From Vibrio scophthalmi LMG 19158 (GTDB lineage: Bacteria > Pseudomonadota > Gammaproteobacteria > Enterobacterales > Vibrionaceae), in NCBI RefSeq assembly GCF_000222585.1, contig NZ_AFWE01000073.1, positions 149,110-213,109 of the forward strand: a stretch of 64,000 nucleotides of DNA, given 5' to 3'. This document shows positions 29,020 to 39,117 of this stretch, piece after piece (positions within the stretch are counted from its first letter, which is position 1; every line of letters starts with the position of its first letter). The notes under the pieces are model-generated. The model saw nothing but the letters and a program-made list of their open reading frames with translations. It was not told the DNA's origin and searched no databases. The translations under genes and the position numbers were made by a program.

Positions 29020-29323
29020 CCACCATGCTTTTATAATATTCTAAAAACGTTAATTTTAAAAGCTTGAGTGGAATTTTATATTGCCTGAAATGCAAATACA
29101 GAATATGTAACTTATGCTTTCGGTGTGTGGTTATATAAATGTTCTTTTTGGGGTTGATCGCTGATCAACTTGGATTTAGCCGATGATCTTATAAAGATCA
29201 TCGTGACCGAATTCGTGCTCTTTGGTCAACGAGAAGCCAGTAATAGTGTGATGTGACGAAGATCAAAGCCGACTCTACGCACTCGATCCACAATACGATC
29301 AGTATTAACAAGGAAGCAGTATC
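29020..29323 (+). promoter_or_regulatory. Intergenic region with consecutive hairpins upstream of yfgJ
   Basis: No gene seen. Two perfect hairpins sit next to each other: TTGATC-GCT-GATCAA (29154-29168) and CGATGATCTT-ATA-AAGATCATCG (29181-29203). A third stem, TGACC/GGTCA, begins at 29204. None has a T-run, so they look more like RNA structure or operators than terminators. Confidence 0.4.
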
Positions 29324-29554
29324 ATGAACGAAAATCATTGCCCACAATGCGACAACGAGCTGCAATGGCAAGGTCACTACCATTGCATGCAGTGCGATGT
29401 GGATTTTAAAAAAGTAGCATTTTGTCCTGACTGTGACAGCCAGTTAGAGAAACTGCAGGCGTGTGGGGCGGCGAACTATTTTTGCCACAGTGAGAGTTGC
29501 AACGAACTTAAATCAAAGTCACGCGTTCGTTTTGAGTTTCAAAAGCAGGCGTAG
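29324..29554 (+). CDS. yfgJ: YfgJ-like zinc-ribbon protein
   Basis: A 76-residue protein made almost only of zinc-ribbon knuckles: CPQC, CMQC, CPDC and a final CGAANYFCHSESC. The order and spacing match the YfgJ/DUF1407 family, located beside der and xseA in gammaproteobacteria. Function is unknown; probably binds zinc and nucleic acid or protein. It is on the opposite strand from xseA and converges on it. Confidence 0.88.
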   Translation: MNENHCPQCDNELQWQGHYHCMQCDVDFKKVAFCPDCDSQLEKLQACGAANYFCHSESCNELKSKSRVRFEFQKQA

Positions 29555-29694
29555 AAAAGAAGTTAACGGCGTAAGCAGAGAACAGTTTGAGCTGATTTAG
29601 TCGCCGCTGACAAAGTTGTCGCGGCATGATTGAAATCAGTAACTAAATTTGGCTTCGATTAGCCAGTAGGGTCAAGCATCGATTTAGATAGAGA

Positions 29695-31026
29695 CTAATT
29701 TACGGTAGAACGAACTTCGCCATTAGCCAAACGGGTGACCAGAGTGTCGCCCGTTTTTACATCGGTAGTAGATTGAACCACTTGGCCTTGCGCGTCTTGA
29801 GTGATTGAATAGCCACGCTTTAAGGTTGCGAGAGGGCTGACAGTATCAAGCTTCTCGGCAGCAATAGCGAGTTGATGACGGGTATTAAGCAGTCTTCTAT
29901 CCATAGCATCCAACAACTTCTGTTCGACACGAGCGAGCGTTGCTTGTTGTAAGCTTAAGCGTTTCGCTGGTGAATGCAGTTGCAAGCGATGTAATTGTCG
30001 TTCCACTTTCTGCTGATGCAGAGCCGTGAATCGTTGCATTGCGCGTTGTAAACGGCCATCAAGCTCATCAAGCTGTTGGCTTTGACGTTGCAATTGCTGG
30101 CTAGGGTGTTGCCTTTCAAGACGATGCTGAAGACGGTTAACTTGCTGCTTTTGTTGCGACAGATAGTAGCGCCATGCACCAAACAGCTTTTGCTCACGTC
30201 CGGCGATGCCTTGTGCTTTGTGGCTATTATCACGGCTAACCAATTCAGCAGCAGCTGAAGGGGTCGGGGCACGCATATCGGCGACAAAGTCTGCGATCGT
30301 TACATCGATCTCATGACCAACGGCACTGATGATCGGGATCTGACTCGCCGCGATCGTACGGGCAACGATTTCATTGTTAAAGCACCACAGATCTTCTAAT
30401 GAGCCGCCACCACGACCCACGATCAAGACATCACACTCGTTACGGGCATTAGCACGGCCAATCGCTTGGGCGATCTGAATCGCCGCTTCTTCGCCTTGTA
30501 CCATGGTTGGGTAAATCACCACGGGTAGAGAAGGGTCACGACGCTTTAATACATCTAAGATGTCGAATAGGGCTGCGCCTGTTTTCGAGGTGATAACGCC
30601 AACGCACTTAGGGTGCTCAGGTAAGATTTGCTTGCTGGTTTGGGCAAACAATCCTTCACTGGCCAACTTCATCTTCAGTTCTTCAAATTGTTGTTGTAAG
30701 CGACCGTCACCTTCAGGCTGCATGCTTTCGATGATTAATTGATAATCACCACGCGGTTCATACAGAGAGAGACGAGCTTTAACTAAAACTTGATTGCCGT
30801 TAGTAGGCTTGAAACTGACATGACGATTGTTGCCACGGAACATGGCGCATTTTACTTGGGCGCGGGAATCTTTAAGTGTGAGATACCAGTGGCCAGAGAC
30901 AGGTGCAGAGAAGTTGGAAATCTCGCCAACTAACCAGACAATCCCCATTTCATTTTCGAGTAATAAGCGAACTTCGGCATTTAGACGAGAAACAGTGAAG
31001 ATGTTTTGATTGGTCAGAGATGACAC
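29695..31026 (-). CDS. xseA: Exodeoxyribonuclease VII large subunit
   Basis: Large subunit of ExoVII, which degrades single-stranded DNA to oligonucleotides with XseB. The 443 residues show an N-terminal OB fold ([20 protein letters not shown]), the catalytic domain ([60 protein letters not shown]) and a long Gln-rich coiled-coil C-terminal part. It is divergent from guaB with 233 bp between the two genes. xseB is not here. Confidence 0.96.
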   Translation of the reverse strand: MSSLTNQNIFTVSRLNAEVRLLLENEMGIVWLVGEISNFSAPVSGHWYLTLKDSRAQVKCAMFRGNNRHVSFKPTNGNQVLVKARLSLYEPRGDYQLIIESMQPEGDGRLQQQFEELKMKLASEGLFAQTSKQILPEHPKCVGVITSKTGAALFDILDVLKRRDPSLPVVIYPTMVQGEEAAIQIAQAIGRANARNECDVLIVGRGGGSLEDLWCFNNEIVARTIAASQIPIISAVGHEIDVTIADFVADMRAPTPSAAAELVSRDNSHKAQGIAGREQKLFGAWRYYLSQQKQQVNRLQHRLERQHPSQQLQRQSQQLDELDGRLQRAMQRFTALHQQKVERQLHRLQLHSPAKRLSLQQATLARVEQKLLDAMDRRLLNTRHQLAIAAEKLDTVSPLATLKRGYSITQDAQGQVVQSTTDVKTGDTLVTRLANGEVRSTVN

Positions 31027-31116
31027 AGCTAAATTCCGTGGGCGTGGGTATGGAAGTTAGCGGCAATATAATACATAGCAAGGGGGTAAATGCAAGAAAA
31101 AAATTAAAAAAATTAG

Positions 31117-31145
31117 TGGTCAAGCGTATGCGTTAACCGTATAAT
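31117..31145 (+). promoter_or_regulatory. Candidate sigma70 promoter of guaB
   Basis: Perfect -10 TATAAT (31140-31145) preceded, 17 bp away, by a fair -35 TGGTCA (31117-31122). The bases after the -10 are GC-rich (CCCACCGC), the discriminator type often seen in promoters under stringent control. It predicts a leader of about 110 nt. Confidence 0.65.
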
Positions 31146-31259
31146 CCCACCGCAATATCTAATCCAAATGCAACGAGTCACCCTGACGAATTGCCCTCAT
31201 TATGCGAAACGATGAGACTGGATTGTTTTTTTTACTCCTCTAATTGTGAGATATTGCAA

Positions 31260-32723
31260 ATGCTAAGAATTGCCAAAGAAGCGCTGACATTCGATGACGT
31301 ACTACTCGTGCCAGCTCACTCCACTGTTCTCCCAAACACAGCTGATCTTCGCACTCAGCTAACGAAAAACATTTCTCTGAACATCCCAATGATTTCTGCG
31401 TCTATGGACACAGTAACAGAAGCTCGCCTAGCGATTGCCCTAGCGCAAGAAGGCGGTATTGGTTTTATTCACAAGAACATGTCTATCGAGCAACAAGCTG
31501 AGATGGTTCACCAAGTGAAAATCTTCGAAGCGGGCGTTGTTACTCACCCTGTAACGGTACACCCAGATGCAACAATTGCTGATGTGGTTGAATTAACAAG
31601 AAAACACGGTTTTGCCGGTTTCCCTGTTGTTACTGAGAGCAACGAGCTTGTTGGTATCATCACTGGTCGTGATGTGCGCTTTGTTACTGACTTAAGTAAG
31701 AAAGTAAATGTAGTAATGACACCGAAAGAGCGTCTAGCTTCTGTTAAAGAAGGTGCATCTCGTGAAGAAGTTCAAGAGAAAATGCACAGCGCTCGTGTTG
31801 AAAAAGTATTGGTCGTGAACGACGAGTTCCAACTGACCGGTATGATCACCGCAAAAGACTTCCACAAAGCAGAAACTAAGCCGAATGCATGTAAAGATGC
31901 GCAAGGTCGTCTACGTGTAGGTGCTGCAGTTGGCGCAGGCGCAGGTAACGAAGAGCGTGTTCAAGCACTAGTTGAAGCGGGTGTTGACGTTCTACTTATC
32001 GACTCATCTCATGGTCACTCAGAAGGTGTTCTAAATCGTATCCGCGAAACTCGCGCTGCATTCCCAGATCTAGACATCATCGGCGGTAACGTTGCAACAG
32101 GTGCTGGTGCTAAAGCACTGATTGAAGCGGGTGTAAGCGCAGTGAAAGTGGGCATTGGCCCAGGTTCAATCTGTACTACTCGTATCGTAACGGGCGTCGG
32201 TGTTCCTCAAGTTACCGCTATTGCTGATGCAGCAGAAGTGGCAAATGAATACGGCATCCCAGTTATCGCTGATGGCGGCATCCGTTTCTCTGGTGATATC
32301 TGTAAAGCAATCGCAGCGGGCGCATCATGTGTAATGGTTGGCTCAATGTTCGCAGGTACTGAAGAAGCACCAGGTGAAGTTATTCTTTACAACGGTCGTT
32401 CATACAAATCTTACCGCGGCATGGGTTCACTAGGCGCGATGTCACAAGGTTCTTCAGATCGTTACTTCCAATCTGATAACGCAGCAGACAAGCTAGTTCC
32501 AGAAGGTATCGAAGGTCGTATCGCATACAAAGGTCACTTGAAAGAGATCGTTCACCAACAAATGGGTGGTCTACGTTCAAGCATGGGTCTAACTGGCTCA
32601 GCAACGATCGAAGCAATGCGTACTAAAGCAGAATTTGTTCGTATCTCAGGTGCAGGTATGGCTGAATCTCACGTACACGATGTTCAGATCACTAAGGAAG
32701 CGCCAAACTACCGTCGAGGTTAA
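31260..32723 (+). CDS. guaB: IMP dehydrogenase
   Basis: Oxidises IMP to XMP with NAD+, the committed step to GMP. With the ATG at 31260 it has 487 residues, the family length; an upstream CTG/TTG-type extension was rejected. Catalytic Cys305 is in [15 protein letters not shown]; tandem CBS domains occupy about residues 93-200 ([20 protein letters not shown] ... MITAKD). guaA follows 112 bp downstream, with a good PurR operator in the gap. Confidence 0.98.
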   Translation: MLRIAKEALTFDDVLLVPAHSTVLPNTADLRTQLTKNISLNIPMISASMDTVTEARLAIALAQEGGIGFIHKNMSIEQQAEMVHQVKIFEAGVVTHPVTVHPDATIADVVELTRKHGFAGFPVVTESNELVGIITGRDVRFVTDLSKKVNVVMTPKERLASVKEGASREEVQEKMHSARVEKVLVVNDEFQLTGMITAKDFHKAETKPNACKDAQGRLRVGAAVGAGAGNEERVQALVEAGVDVLLIDSSHGHSEGVLNRIRETRAAFPDLDIIGGNVATGAGAKALIEAGVSAVKVGIGPGSICTTRIVTGVGVPQVTAIADAAEVANEYGIPVIADGGIRFSGDICKAIAAGASCVMVGSMFAGTEEAPGEVILYNGRSYKSYRGMGSLGAMSQGSSDRYFQSDNAADKLVPEGIEGRIAYKGHLKEIVHQQMGGLRSSMGLTGSATIEAMRTKAEFVRISGAGMAESHVHDVQITKEAPNYRRG

Positions 32724-32745
32724 TTCTTTCGATAGAATTTATCTT

Positions 32746-32761
32746 ACGTAAACGTTTGCTT
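32746..32761. promoter_or_regulatory. PurR-like operator between guaB and guaA
   Basis: ACGTAAACGTTTGCTT matches the PurR pattern ANGCAANCGNTTNCNT at 15 of 16 positions; only the fourth base differs. It lies in the guaB-guaA gap, suggesting an independently controlled guaA promoter. Confidence 0.7.
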
Positions 32762-32835
32762 TTTCCTTGAAGCATTAATGTGAGGCGGGTAAACTCGCCT
32801 CCGTTGTAATAACTCAGCTTATAAGACTGCCCAAA

Positions 32836-34389
32836 ATGACAAAAAATATTCATGACCAACGTATTCTGATTCTGGACTTCGGTTCTCAGTACACTCAGCT
32901 AGTAGCGCGCCGTGTTCGTGAGATCGGTGTTTACTGTGAGCTATGGAGCTGGGATGTAGAAGAAGCGGATATTCGTGAATTCAATCCAGATGGCATCATC
33001 CTATCTGGTGGCCCTGAGAGTGTGACTGAAGCAAACTCTCCACGAGCTCCTCAATATGTATTCGACTCTGGTGTTCCTGTATTTGGTGTATGTTACGGCA
33101 TGCAGACCATGGCTGAACAACTTGGCGGTAAAGTAGCAGGTTCTACTGAGCGCGAATTTGGTTACGCTGCAGTACAAGTGACGGGCGAATCAGCACTGTT
33201 CGCTGGCCTTGAAGCGACACAAGATGTTTGGATGAGCCACGGTGACAAAGTTATCGAGATCCCATCTGACTTCACCAAGATCGCACAGACAGATACTTGT
33301 CCTTATGCTGCGATGGCAAACGAAGAGAAGAAATACTACGGCGTTCAGTTCCACCCAGAAGTAACGCACACTAAAAACGGCCTTAAGATGCTAGAAAACT
33401 TCGTACTAAATGTATGTGGTTGTGAGCGTCTATGGACTTCTGAATCAATCATTGAAGACGCGGTTGCTCGTATTAAAGAGCAAGTGGGTGACGATGAAGT
33501 GATTCTTGGTCTATCTGGCGGTGTTGACTCTTCTGTTGTGGCAATGCTTGCGCACCGCGCAATCGGCGACAAGCTAACGTGTGTATTCGTTGATAACGGT
33601 CTACTACGTTTAAATGAAGGCCAACAAGTGATGGAGATGTTTGGTGATCAGTTTGGTCTAAACATCATTAAAGTTGACGCAGAAGAGCGTTTCCTTAAAG
33701 CACTTGAAGGTGTGTCAGAGCCAGAAGCAAAACGTAAGATCATCGGTCACGTTTTCGTTGATATCTTTGATGAAGAGTCGAAGAAACTGACCAATGCTAA
33801 ATGGCTAGCACAGGGTACGATCTACCCAGACGTTATCGAATCAGCGGCGTCTAAGACAGGCAAAGCACACGTGATCAAATCTCACCATAACGTAGGCGGT
33901 TTGCCAGACGATATGGAAATGGGCTTGGTTGAGCCACTACGTGAGCTATTTAAAGATGAAGTGCGTAAGATCGGTCTAGAGCTAGGCTTACCTTACAACA
34001 TGCTTTACCGCCATCCATTCCCAGGACCAGGCCTTGGTGTTCGTGTTCTTGGTGAAGTGAAAAAAGAGTACTGTGACTTGCTACGTCGTGCTGATGCTAT
34101 CTTCATTGAAGAGCTTCACGCAGCGGATCTTTACAACAAAGTATCGCAAGCATTTACGGTATTTCTACCAGTACGCTCTGTAGGCGTAATGGGTGATGGG
34201 CGTAAATACGATTGGGTTGTATCGCTACGTGCGGTAGAAACCATCGACTTTATGACGGCTCATTGGGCGCACCTACCATACGACTTCTTAGGTAAGGTTT
34301 CTAACCGTATCATCAACGAAGTAGACGGTATTTCACGCGTGGTTTACGACATTTCAGGTAAGCCACCAGCGACGATCGAGTGGGAATAA
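32836..34389 (+). CDS. guaA: GMP synthase (glutamine-hydrolysing)
   Basis: Amidates XMP to GMP. The 517 residues contain an N-terminal class I glutamine amidotransferase (nucleophile Cys in [15 protein letters not shown], His/Glu in [11 protein letters not shown]), an ATP-pyrophosphatase domain with the P-loop LSGGVDSS, and the C-terminal dimerisation domain ending in KPPATIEWE. It follows guaB, as in most gammaproteobacteria. Confidence 0.98.
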   Translation: MTKNIHDQRILILDFGSQYTQLVARRVREIGVYCELWSWDVEEADIREFNPDGIILSGGPESVTEANSPRAPQYVFDSGVPVFGVCYGMQTMAEQLGGKVAGSTEREFGYAAVQVTGESALFAGLEATQDVWMSHGDKVIEIPSDFTKIAQTDTCPYAAMANEEKKYYGVQFHPEVTHTKNGLKMLENFVLNVCGCERLWTSESIIEDAVARIKEQVGDDEVILGLSGGVDSSVVAMLAHRAIGDKLTCVFVDNGLLRLNEGQQVMEMFGDQFGLNIIKVDAEERFLKALEGVSEPEAKRKIIGHVFVDIFDEESKKLTNAKWLAQGTIYPDVIESAASKTGKAHVIKSHHNVGGLPDDMEMGLVEPLRELFKDEVRKIGLELGLPYNMLYRHPFPGPGLGVRVLGEVKKEYCDLLRRADAIFIEELHAADLYNKVSQAFTVFLPVRSVGVMGDGRKYDWVVSLRAVETIDFMTAHWAHLPYDFLGKVSNRIINEVDGISRVVYDISGKPPATIEWE

Positions 34390-34414
34390 TTTCCGCTTAA
34401 TTGACCAAGTTAAG

Positions 34415-34439
34415 AACCAGCCTTAGGGCTGGTTTTTTT
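34415..34439 (+). terminator. Terminator of guaA
   Basis: AACCAGCC/GGCTGGTT stem with TTAG loop and a T7 run. Confidence 0.92.
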
Positions 34440-34566
34440 CGTCTTAATCTCCTCATTCTCGATAATTCAAACCAATATAAACTTTTGTATTAGAACTGAT
34501 ATACAACACATTAAGTTGCATGTATATTCGATTTTTATGACTAATTATTCTTGATTGGATTTTGCT

Positions 34567-36087
34567 ATGGAACAGCCGGGAATCATCTCTCTTCTACCAA
34601 TTATCGTTACTCTGGTGCTGGCATTAACCACCCGCAATGTCGTTTTAGGACTGTTTGCAGGTGTGATTAGTGGCGTGGCAATGTTGGAAGGTACTTTCGT
34701 AAAAACGGGCTTGCTCGACTCTTTTGGTGCCTTGATGAAGAGTTACCTTCTTCCTCAATTGACCGACAGCTATAACGCCGGCGTGATATTGCTACTGGTC
34801 TTTATTGGTGGCTTTGTCGCCTTGATGGAAAAATCAGGGGGTGGTGTTGCCTTTGCCGAGCGCGTGACTAAATTAGTGGCCAACAAGTGCCAAGCTCAGC
34901 TTTCTGCATGGTTAGGCGGCATTGTTATCTTCTTTTCTGACCTAGGTACACCGCTTATTGTTGGCCCGGTATTCAGACCACTGTTTGATAAGCTTAAAAT
35001 ATCGCGTCAGAAGCTCGCGTTTATTATCGATTCAACCTCTTCTCCTGTCGCCATCCTCGTGCCGTTTATCGGTTGGGGGGTATATATCATGGGATTGATT
35101 CAAAAAGAGTTTACTCAGTTAAGTGTCGGCATGAGTGATTGGGATGCCTTTATCGGGGCGATTCCGTATCAATTTTATGCCTTTTTAGCGATTGCGATCA
35201 TTCCAATTATTTCCATTTTTAAGCTCGATTTTGGTCCTATGGCCCAAGCAGAAAAGCAAGCGGAGCAAGGCATTATTAGCCAACCGATTGAGCAAGAACA
35301 ACATCAGGCTTTTACGCATAAAAATGCAAAGTCATCTTTTGTTTGGGCGCCGCTGATGGTGATGTTAGTGGTATTATGCTCAATGCTTATTCCACAAGGT
35401 TTTCCATTTCAAAAAGTCGCGGGTTCCACCTTTAGAGCAGCACTGTCTACCGCTTACCTTTTTGCCGCTTTTACGCTTATTAGCTTAATGGCCTTTTATA
35501 GTGTGAGAAAAATCGCTGATAGCATCCAAATCTATTTGAAAGGGATGTCAGGAATGATGTCTGTCGCAGTCATCTTGATCTTGGCTTGGTCCCTTAGCTC
35601 TGTCGGTAAAGAGCTGGGTGCTGCCGCGTACATTGCTGAGCAAGCACAAGCAGGATTCCCTCACTGGTTATTGCCTTCCATTGCCTTCTTGCTTGCGGCG
35701 ATTATTTCTTTTGCTACCGGCTCATCATGGGGCACCTTTGCGATTATGATGCCGCTGGTTATTCCAACGGCGGTAGCCATTGATGCGCCGCTATTGGTTT
35801 GTATTGGTGCGGTACTTTCTGGTGGTCTATTTGGTGATCACTGCTCACCGATTTCAGAAACAACGATTTTGTCATCGACAGGGGCGGCTTGTGAGCAATA
35901 TGAGCACTTTAGAACACAGCTTCCTTATGCGCTCGTGAATGGTGCAATAGCCCTTGTCGGCTTTCTGTTTGCTGGTATTACCGAATCACCATTGACGCTC
36001 GTATTGGCGCTGATGGTGCAATTGGCTCTCTATTTCTTGTTGACCAAAACAGCGGTAGGGCAAAAGCTGTATCAAGCCCGTGCTTAA
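34567..36087 (+). CDS. NhaC-family Na+/H+ antiporter
   Basis: Inner-membrane carrier of 506 residues with about 11-12 hydrophobic segments. The signature GLFGDHCSPISETTILSSTG near residue 420 is typical of the NhaC superfamily, as is the N-terminal TTRNVVLGLFAGV. Members exchange Na+ for H+ or for organic ions; some Vibrio/Shewanella members are lysine-linked, but I found no lysine riboswitch upstream. The ATG at 34567 is preferred to an in-frame TTG at 34555, though neither has a good ribosome site. A 7-bp inverted repeat (ATATACA/TGTATAT) lies in its promoter region. Confidence 0.87.
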   Translation: MEQPGIISLLPIIVTLVLALTTRNVVLGLFAGVISGVAMLEGTFVKTGLLDSFGALMKSYLLPQLTDSYNAGVILLLVFIGGFVALMEKSGGGVAFAERVTKLVANKCQAQLSAWLGGIVIFFSDLGTPLIVGPVFRPLFDKLKISRQKLAFIIDSTSSPVAILVPFIGWGVYIMGLIQKEFTQLSVGMSDWDAFIGAIPYQFYAFLAIAIIPIISIFKLDFGPMAQAEKQAEQGIISQPIEQEQHQAFTHKNAKSSFVWAPLMVMLVVLCSMLIPQGFPFQKVAGSTFRAALSTAYLFAAFTLISLMAFYSVRKIADSIQIYLKGMSGMMSVAVILILAWSLSSVGKELGAAAYIAEQAQAGFPHWLLPSIAFLLAAIISFATGSSWGTFAIMMPLVIPTAVAIDAPLLVCIGAVLSGGLFGDHCSPISETTILSSTGAACEQYEHFRTQLPYALVNGAIALVGFLFAGITESPLTLVLALMVQLALYFLLTKTAVGQKLYQARA

Positions 36088-36104
36088 ACGTTTTCAAACC
36101 GATC

Positions 36105-36132
36105 AACTGGCGAATAACGCTTTTCGCCAGTT
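36105..36132 (+). terminator. Hairpin after the NhaC-family gene
   Basis: Perfect 10-bp stem AACTGGCGAA/TTCGCCAGTT with an 8-nt loop. The T-run is missing, so it may be RNA-stabilising rather than a strong terminator. Confidence 0.55.
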
Positions 36133-36376
36133 ACATTTCAACTTGAGAGAATGCTAGATATTCAAAATGGCGCTTTTGGGGTTTGGGGTGATTAAAAAAT
36201 CCGCAATTATGTTGTTTAATACTGCAATCTAGTGGTAAGTGTTGGAATAGTTAGAGTATTCGTCTAATTGCTTATTTGTGTAATCTAAGTTTTCAATCCT
36301 CGCTTCTTGTGTTTAATTGGGTGTACCTTAAAATTCGCGCGTAATTTTTATAAACATTTTTGAAAGGTACGCGCCA

Positions 36377-36973
36377 ATGTCAACTAAACTGGCTAACCCA
36401 GCCCCACTAGGCCTAATGGGTTTCGGTATGACAACTATCCTGCTTAACATCCATAACGCAGGCTTTTTTCCAATCGATTCAATGATCCTAGCAATGGGTA
36501 TCTTCTACGGTGGCCTTGGCCAAGTTCTTGTTGGTATGATGTGCTTTAAGCGTGGCGACACCTTTGGTACCACTGCTTTCACTTCTTACGGTCTTTTCTG
36601 GCTGACTCTTGTGGGTATTCTTGTAATGCCTAACATGGGCCTTGCTCCAAGCCCAGCAAGCTTCATGGGTTGGTACCTAGCACTTTGGGGTATCTTCACT
36701 GGCTTCATGTTTATCGGTTCTCTTTGCTACCCAGTGGCAAAACAAGTGGTATTCGGCTCTCTAACGATCCTATTCTTCCTACTTGCAGCACGTGATTTCA
36801 CTGGTAGCTCACTGATCGGCACTATCGCTGGTATCGAAGGTATCTTCTGTGGCGCTAGCGCAATCTACTTCGCAATGGCACAAGTGCTAAACAACGAATT
36901 CGGTCGCGTAGTACTGCCAGTTGGTGAAAAGCGTATCAAGCCAATCGTTGCTGCTGAGCAGGTAGCTGCTTAA
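36377..36973 (+). CDS. satP: GPR1/FUN34/YaaH-family acetate/succinate:H+ symporter
   Basis: Six-helix inner-membrane protein of 198 residues. The family signature [20 protein letters not shown] is at the N-terminus, and [16 protein letters not shown] follows. Homologues such as E. coli SatP and yeast Ady2 take up acetate and succinate. An AAAGG ribosome site precedes the ATG. It stands alone with about 290 bp of AT-rich DNA upstream and a shared terminator with the convergent agcS. Confidence 0.9.
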   Translation: MSTKLANPAPLGLMGFGMTTILLNIHNAGFFPIDSMILAMGIFYGGLGQVLVGMMCFKRGDTFGTTAFTSYGLFWLTLVGILVMPNMGLAPSPASFMGWYLALWGIFTGFMFIGSLCYPVAKQVVFGSLTILFFLLAARDFTGSSLIGTIAGIEGIFCGASAIYFAMAQVLNNEFGRVVLPVGEKRIKPIVAAEQVAA

Positions 36974-37001
36974 TCGCGCTATTGTTCTACAACGATAAAA
37001 G

Positions 37002-37033
37002 AAAAGGGTTAGCCAATGGCTAACCCTTTTTTG
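37002..37033. terminator. Bidirectional terminator between satP and agcS
   Basis: AAAAGGGTTAG/CTAACCCTTTT stem with a 7-nt loop and T/A runs on both sides. Confidence 0.88.
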
Positions 37034-37089
37034 TACCAATCAGATAAGCGTGAGTAGCTTATGGCGATTGGAACATACACCGCTTTTTC

Positions 37090-38637
37090 TTATTGTGGTG
37101 AGGTCTGTGAGACGACCTCGGTCTTATCTTCGTCGATCGGGTTATGCCCTGTTTTACGACGATAGCGCTCTTCCCAATAATGAGCACCTTTGATGCCCAA
37201 TTTTAACGGGTTGAACGTATATTCTGTTACGCCTTGCTTCTGCTGTTCTTCATAATCTTTCAGCGCCTTTAGCGCGGGCTTAGAGAGGAAGAAGATAATC
37301 AAAATACCGACGATATTGAGCCATGCCATCAGGCCGACCCCAACATCACCCATCGCCCAGGCTAGATTGGCCGTTTTTACCGTACCGTAGAATACCGATG
37401 CGATGATCACCAGCTTGAGGATGAACATCAGACCGCTCACTTTGAAAGTGCGACGGATGTAGGCAATATTGGTTTCAGCAATGTAGTAGTAAGCCAGAAC
37501 GGTGGTAAACGAGAAGAAGAACAGCGCTAAAGCAATAAACGGTTTGCCGATCCCCGGTAGCGCGCTTTCAATCGCCATTTGGGTAAAGACTGGGCCATTG
37601 GCACTAATATCGGCTGCAAGGTGCTGTACTAGGAATGCGCCTTCGCCCGCGCCATGAACGTTATATGCGCCAGTGATTAGAATCATAAACGCAGTGGCTG
37701 AACAAACTAATAATGTATCTATATAGATTGAGAAAGCTTGCACTAAACCTTGTTGAGCTGGGTGCTCCACGTTTGCCGCTGCGGCTGCATGAGGGCCAGT
37801 ACCTTGGCCCGCTTCATTAGAGTACACCCCACGTTTTACCCCCCAACCAATTGCGGCACCAAAGCCTGCCATTGGTGTAAAGGCATCGCCAACGATCATT
37901 GAGAAGATGCGTGGCACTTCGCTGATGTTCAGCAGAATAATCACAAAGGCGGTGATGATGTAAGCCAGCGCCATAAAAGGCACAACAACCTGAGTGAAGT
38001 GAGCAATACGTTTTACGCCACCAAAGATAATGAAGGCTAAAATGATCGAGATAACCGTGCCGGTAAAGATTTTGGCAAAACTAAAGGTGCCGACAGCAGT
38101 TTCAATCATCTCACCACTACCAAACGCCGCTTCAACCGCATTACCAATGCTGTTTGACTGTACGCCAGGTAATAACACACCGCAGGCAAAAATCGTGGCA
38201 ATCGCAAAGATCCATGCATACCAACGTTGTCCCATGGCTTTTTCGATGTAATAAGCAGGGCCACCACGGAACTCTCCGTTATCTTCTTCTTTATAGATTT
38301 GGGCAAGTGTCGATTCAGCGTAGGCTGTTGCTGCGCCAAAAAACGCCACCATCCACATCCAAAACACCGCACCAGGGCCACCAAAGCCAATGGCAGCGGC
38401 AACGCCAGCAATATTACCAGTACCTACACGGCCAGAAAGTGAAACCGCAAGCGCTTGGAAGGAGGAAATGCCTTTGTCAGAACTTTTACCGGAAAGAAGC
38501 AAGCGCCACATTTCAAAGAAATGACGTACTTGGACAAATCGCGTAGTGATTGAGTAAAACAAGCCGGCACCTAGGCATAAATAAATCAGTGCGGGGCTCC
38601 AAATGATTCCATTCAGAAAATCAACGAAAGACTGCAT
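37090..38637 (-). CDS. Alanine/glycine:cation symporter (AGCS family)
   Basis: Na+-coupled alanine or glycine importer of 515 residues with about 11 membrane segments. Family signatures are SLSGRVGTGNIAGVAAAIGF, FWMWMVAFFGAATAYAESTL and RGVYSNEAGQGTGPHAAAAA. I looked for a glycine riboswitch upstream because some AGCS genes have one, and did not see it. The 480-bp region before it is shared with the divergent metY-like gene. Confidence 0.92.
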   Translation of the reverse strand: MQSFVDFLNGIIWSPALIYLCLGAGLFYSITTRFVQVRHFFEMWRLLLSGKSSDKGISSFQALAVSLSGRVGTGNIAGVAAAIGFGGPGAVFWMWMVAFFGAATAYAESTLAQIYKEEDNGEFRGGPAYYIEKAMGQRWYAWIFAIATIFACGVLLPGVQSNSIGNAVEAAFGSGEMIETAVGTFSFAKIFTGTVISIILAFIIFGGVKRIAHFTQVVVPFMALAYIITAFVIILLNISEVPRIFSMIVGDAFTPMAGFGAAIGWGVKRGVYSNEAGQGTGPHAAAAANVEHPAQQGLVQAFSIYIDTLLVCSATAFMILITGAYNVHGAGEGAFLVQHLAADISANGPVFTQMAIESALPGIGKPFIALALFFFSFTTVLAYYYIAETNIAYIRRTFKVSGLMFILKLVIIASVFYGTVKTANLAWAMGDVGVGLMAWLNIVGILIIFFLSKPALKALKDYEEQQKQGVTEYTFNPLKLGIKGAHYWEERYRRKTGHNPIDEDKTEVVSQTSPQ

Positions 38638-39117
38638 AAGTAGTTTCCCTGTTACTTATTGGTGTATTTACTTTATTTATCGTGTCGACAAATATTAACC
38701 TTTATGTAAGTTATTTGTTAAATAAAACCTACTTTAATTGTGATGTACGTGATATAGAGCACAAGAAACCATGTCGTTATTACTTTTTGGCATTTAAACG
38801 TAAGTAAGCTGGGATTATTGATGGGATCGTTGGTTAACGAGCTTGTTGCTAGATGAAAAGTAGGGGAGTTTAGCGAGATCGGGCTAGTGTACTTCGCTGG
38901 AAACGGCAGTCATCATCAGTGATTCGTTTCATAGACGAAACCAAAGAGCAGACAAAAATCAGCTTTTGGCTTTAATTTCACCGACTCGCCTCAAATCTCT
39001 TAGCGTTGTTGCTTTATTCGCCAACTGGAAAGGCGCATTATCATTTTATAGTGAGTAAACAAACGGCGGGCGAGTTACTCAGCACGCGAAACAATCAATC
39101 AATATCATGGATGAGTT
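38638..39117. promoter_or_regulatory. Divergent promoter region of agcS and the metY-like gene
   Basis: No gene found. On the right side, ACTCGCC (38984-38990) can pair with GGCGAGT (39069-39075) around an inner CGCC/GGCG hairpin, and GTTTC/GAAAC forms a small hairpin near 38927-38942. No clear MetJ box and no recognised SAM or glycine riboswitch. Confidence 0.4.

Noticed and set aside
31191-31259. 23-codon extension of guaB
   Set aside because: No homology; the 487-residue form from the ATG at 31260 matches IMP dehydrogenases exactly.
34440-34566. Lysine riboswitch before the NhaC-type gene
   Set aside because: The space is only about 130 bp and AT-rich, without the conserved lysine aptamer strings.
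37090-39117. Glycine riboswitch before the AGCS symporter
   Set aside because: No paired aptamer cores are visible in the upstream DNA.
38900-39117. MetJ boxes before the metY-like gene
   Set aside because: Only isolated AGACG-like fragments; no tandem AGACGTCT units.
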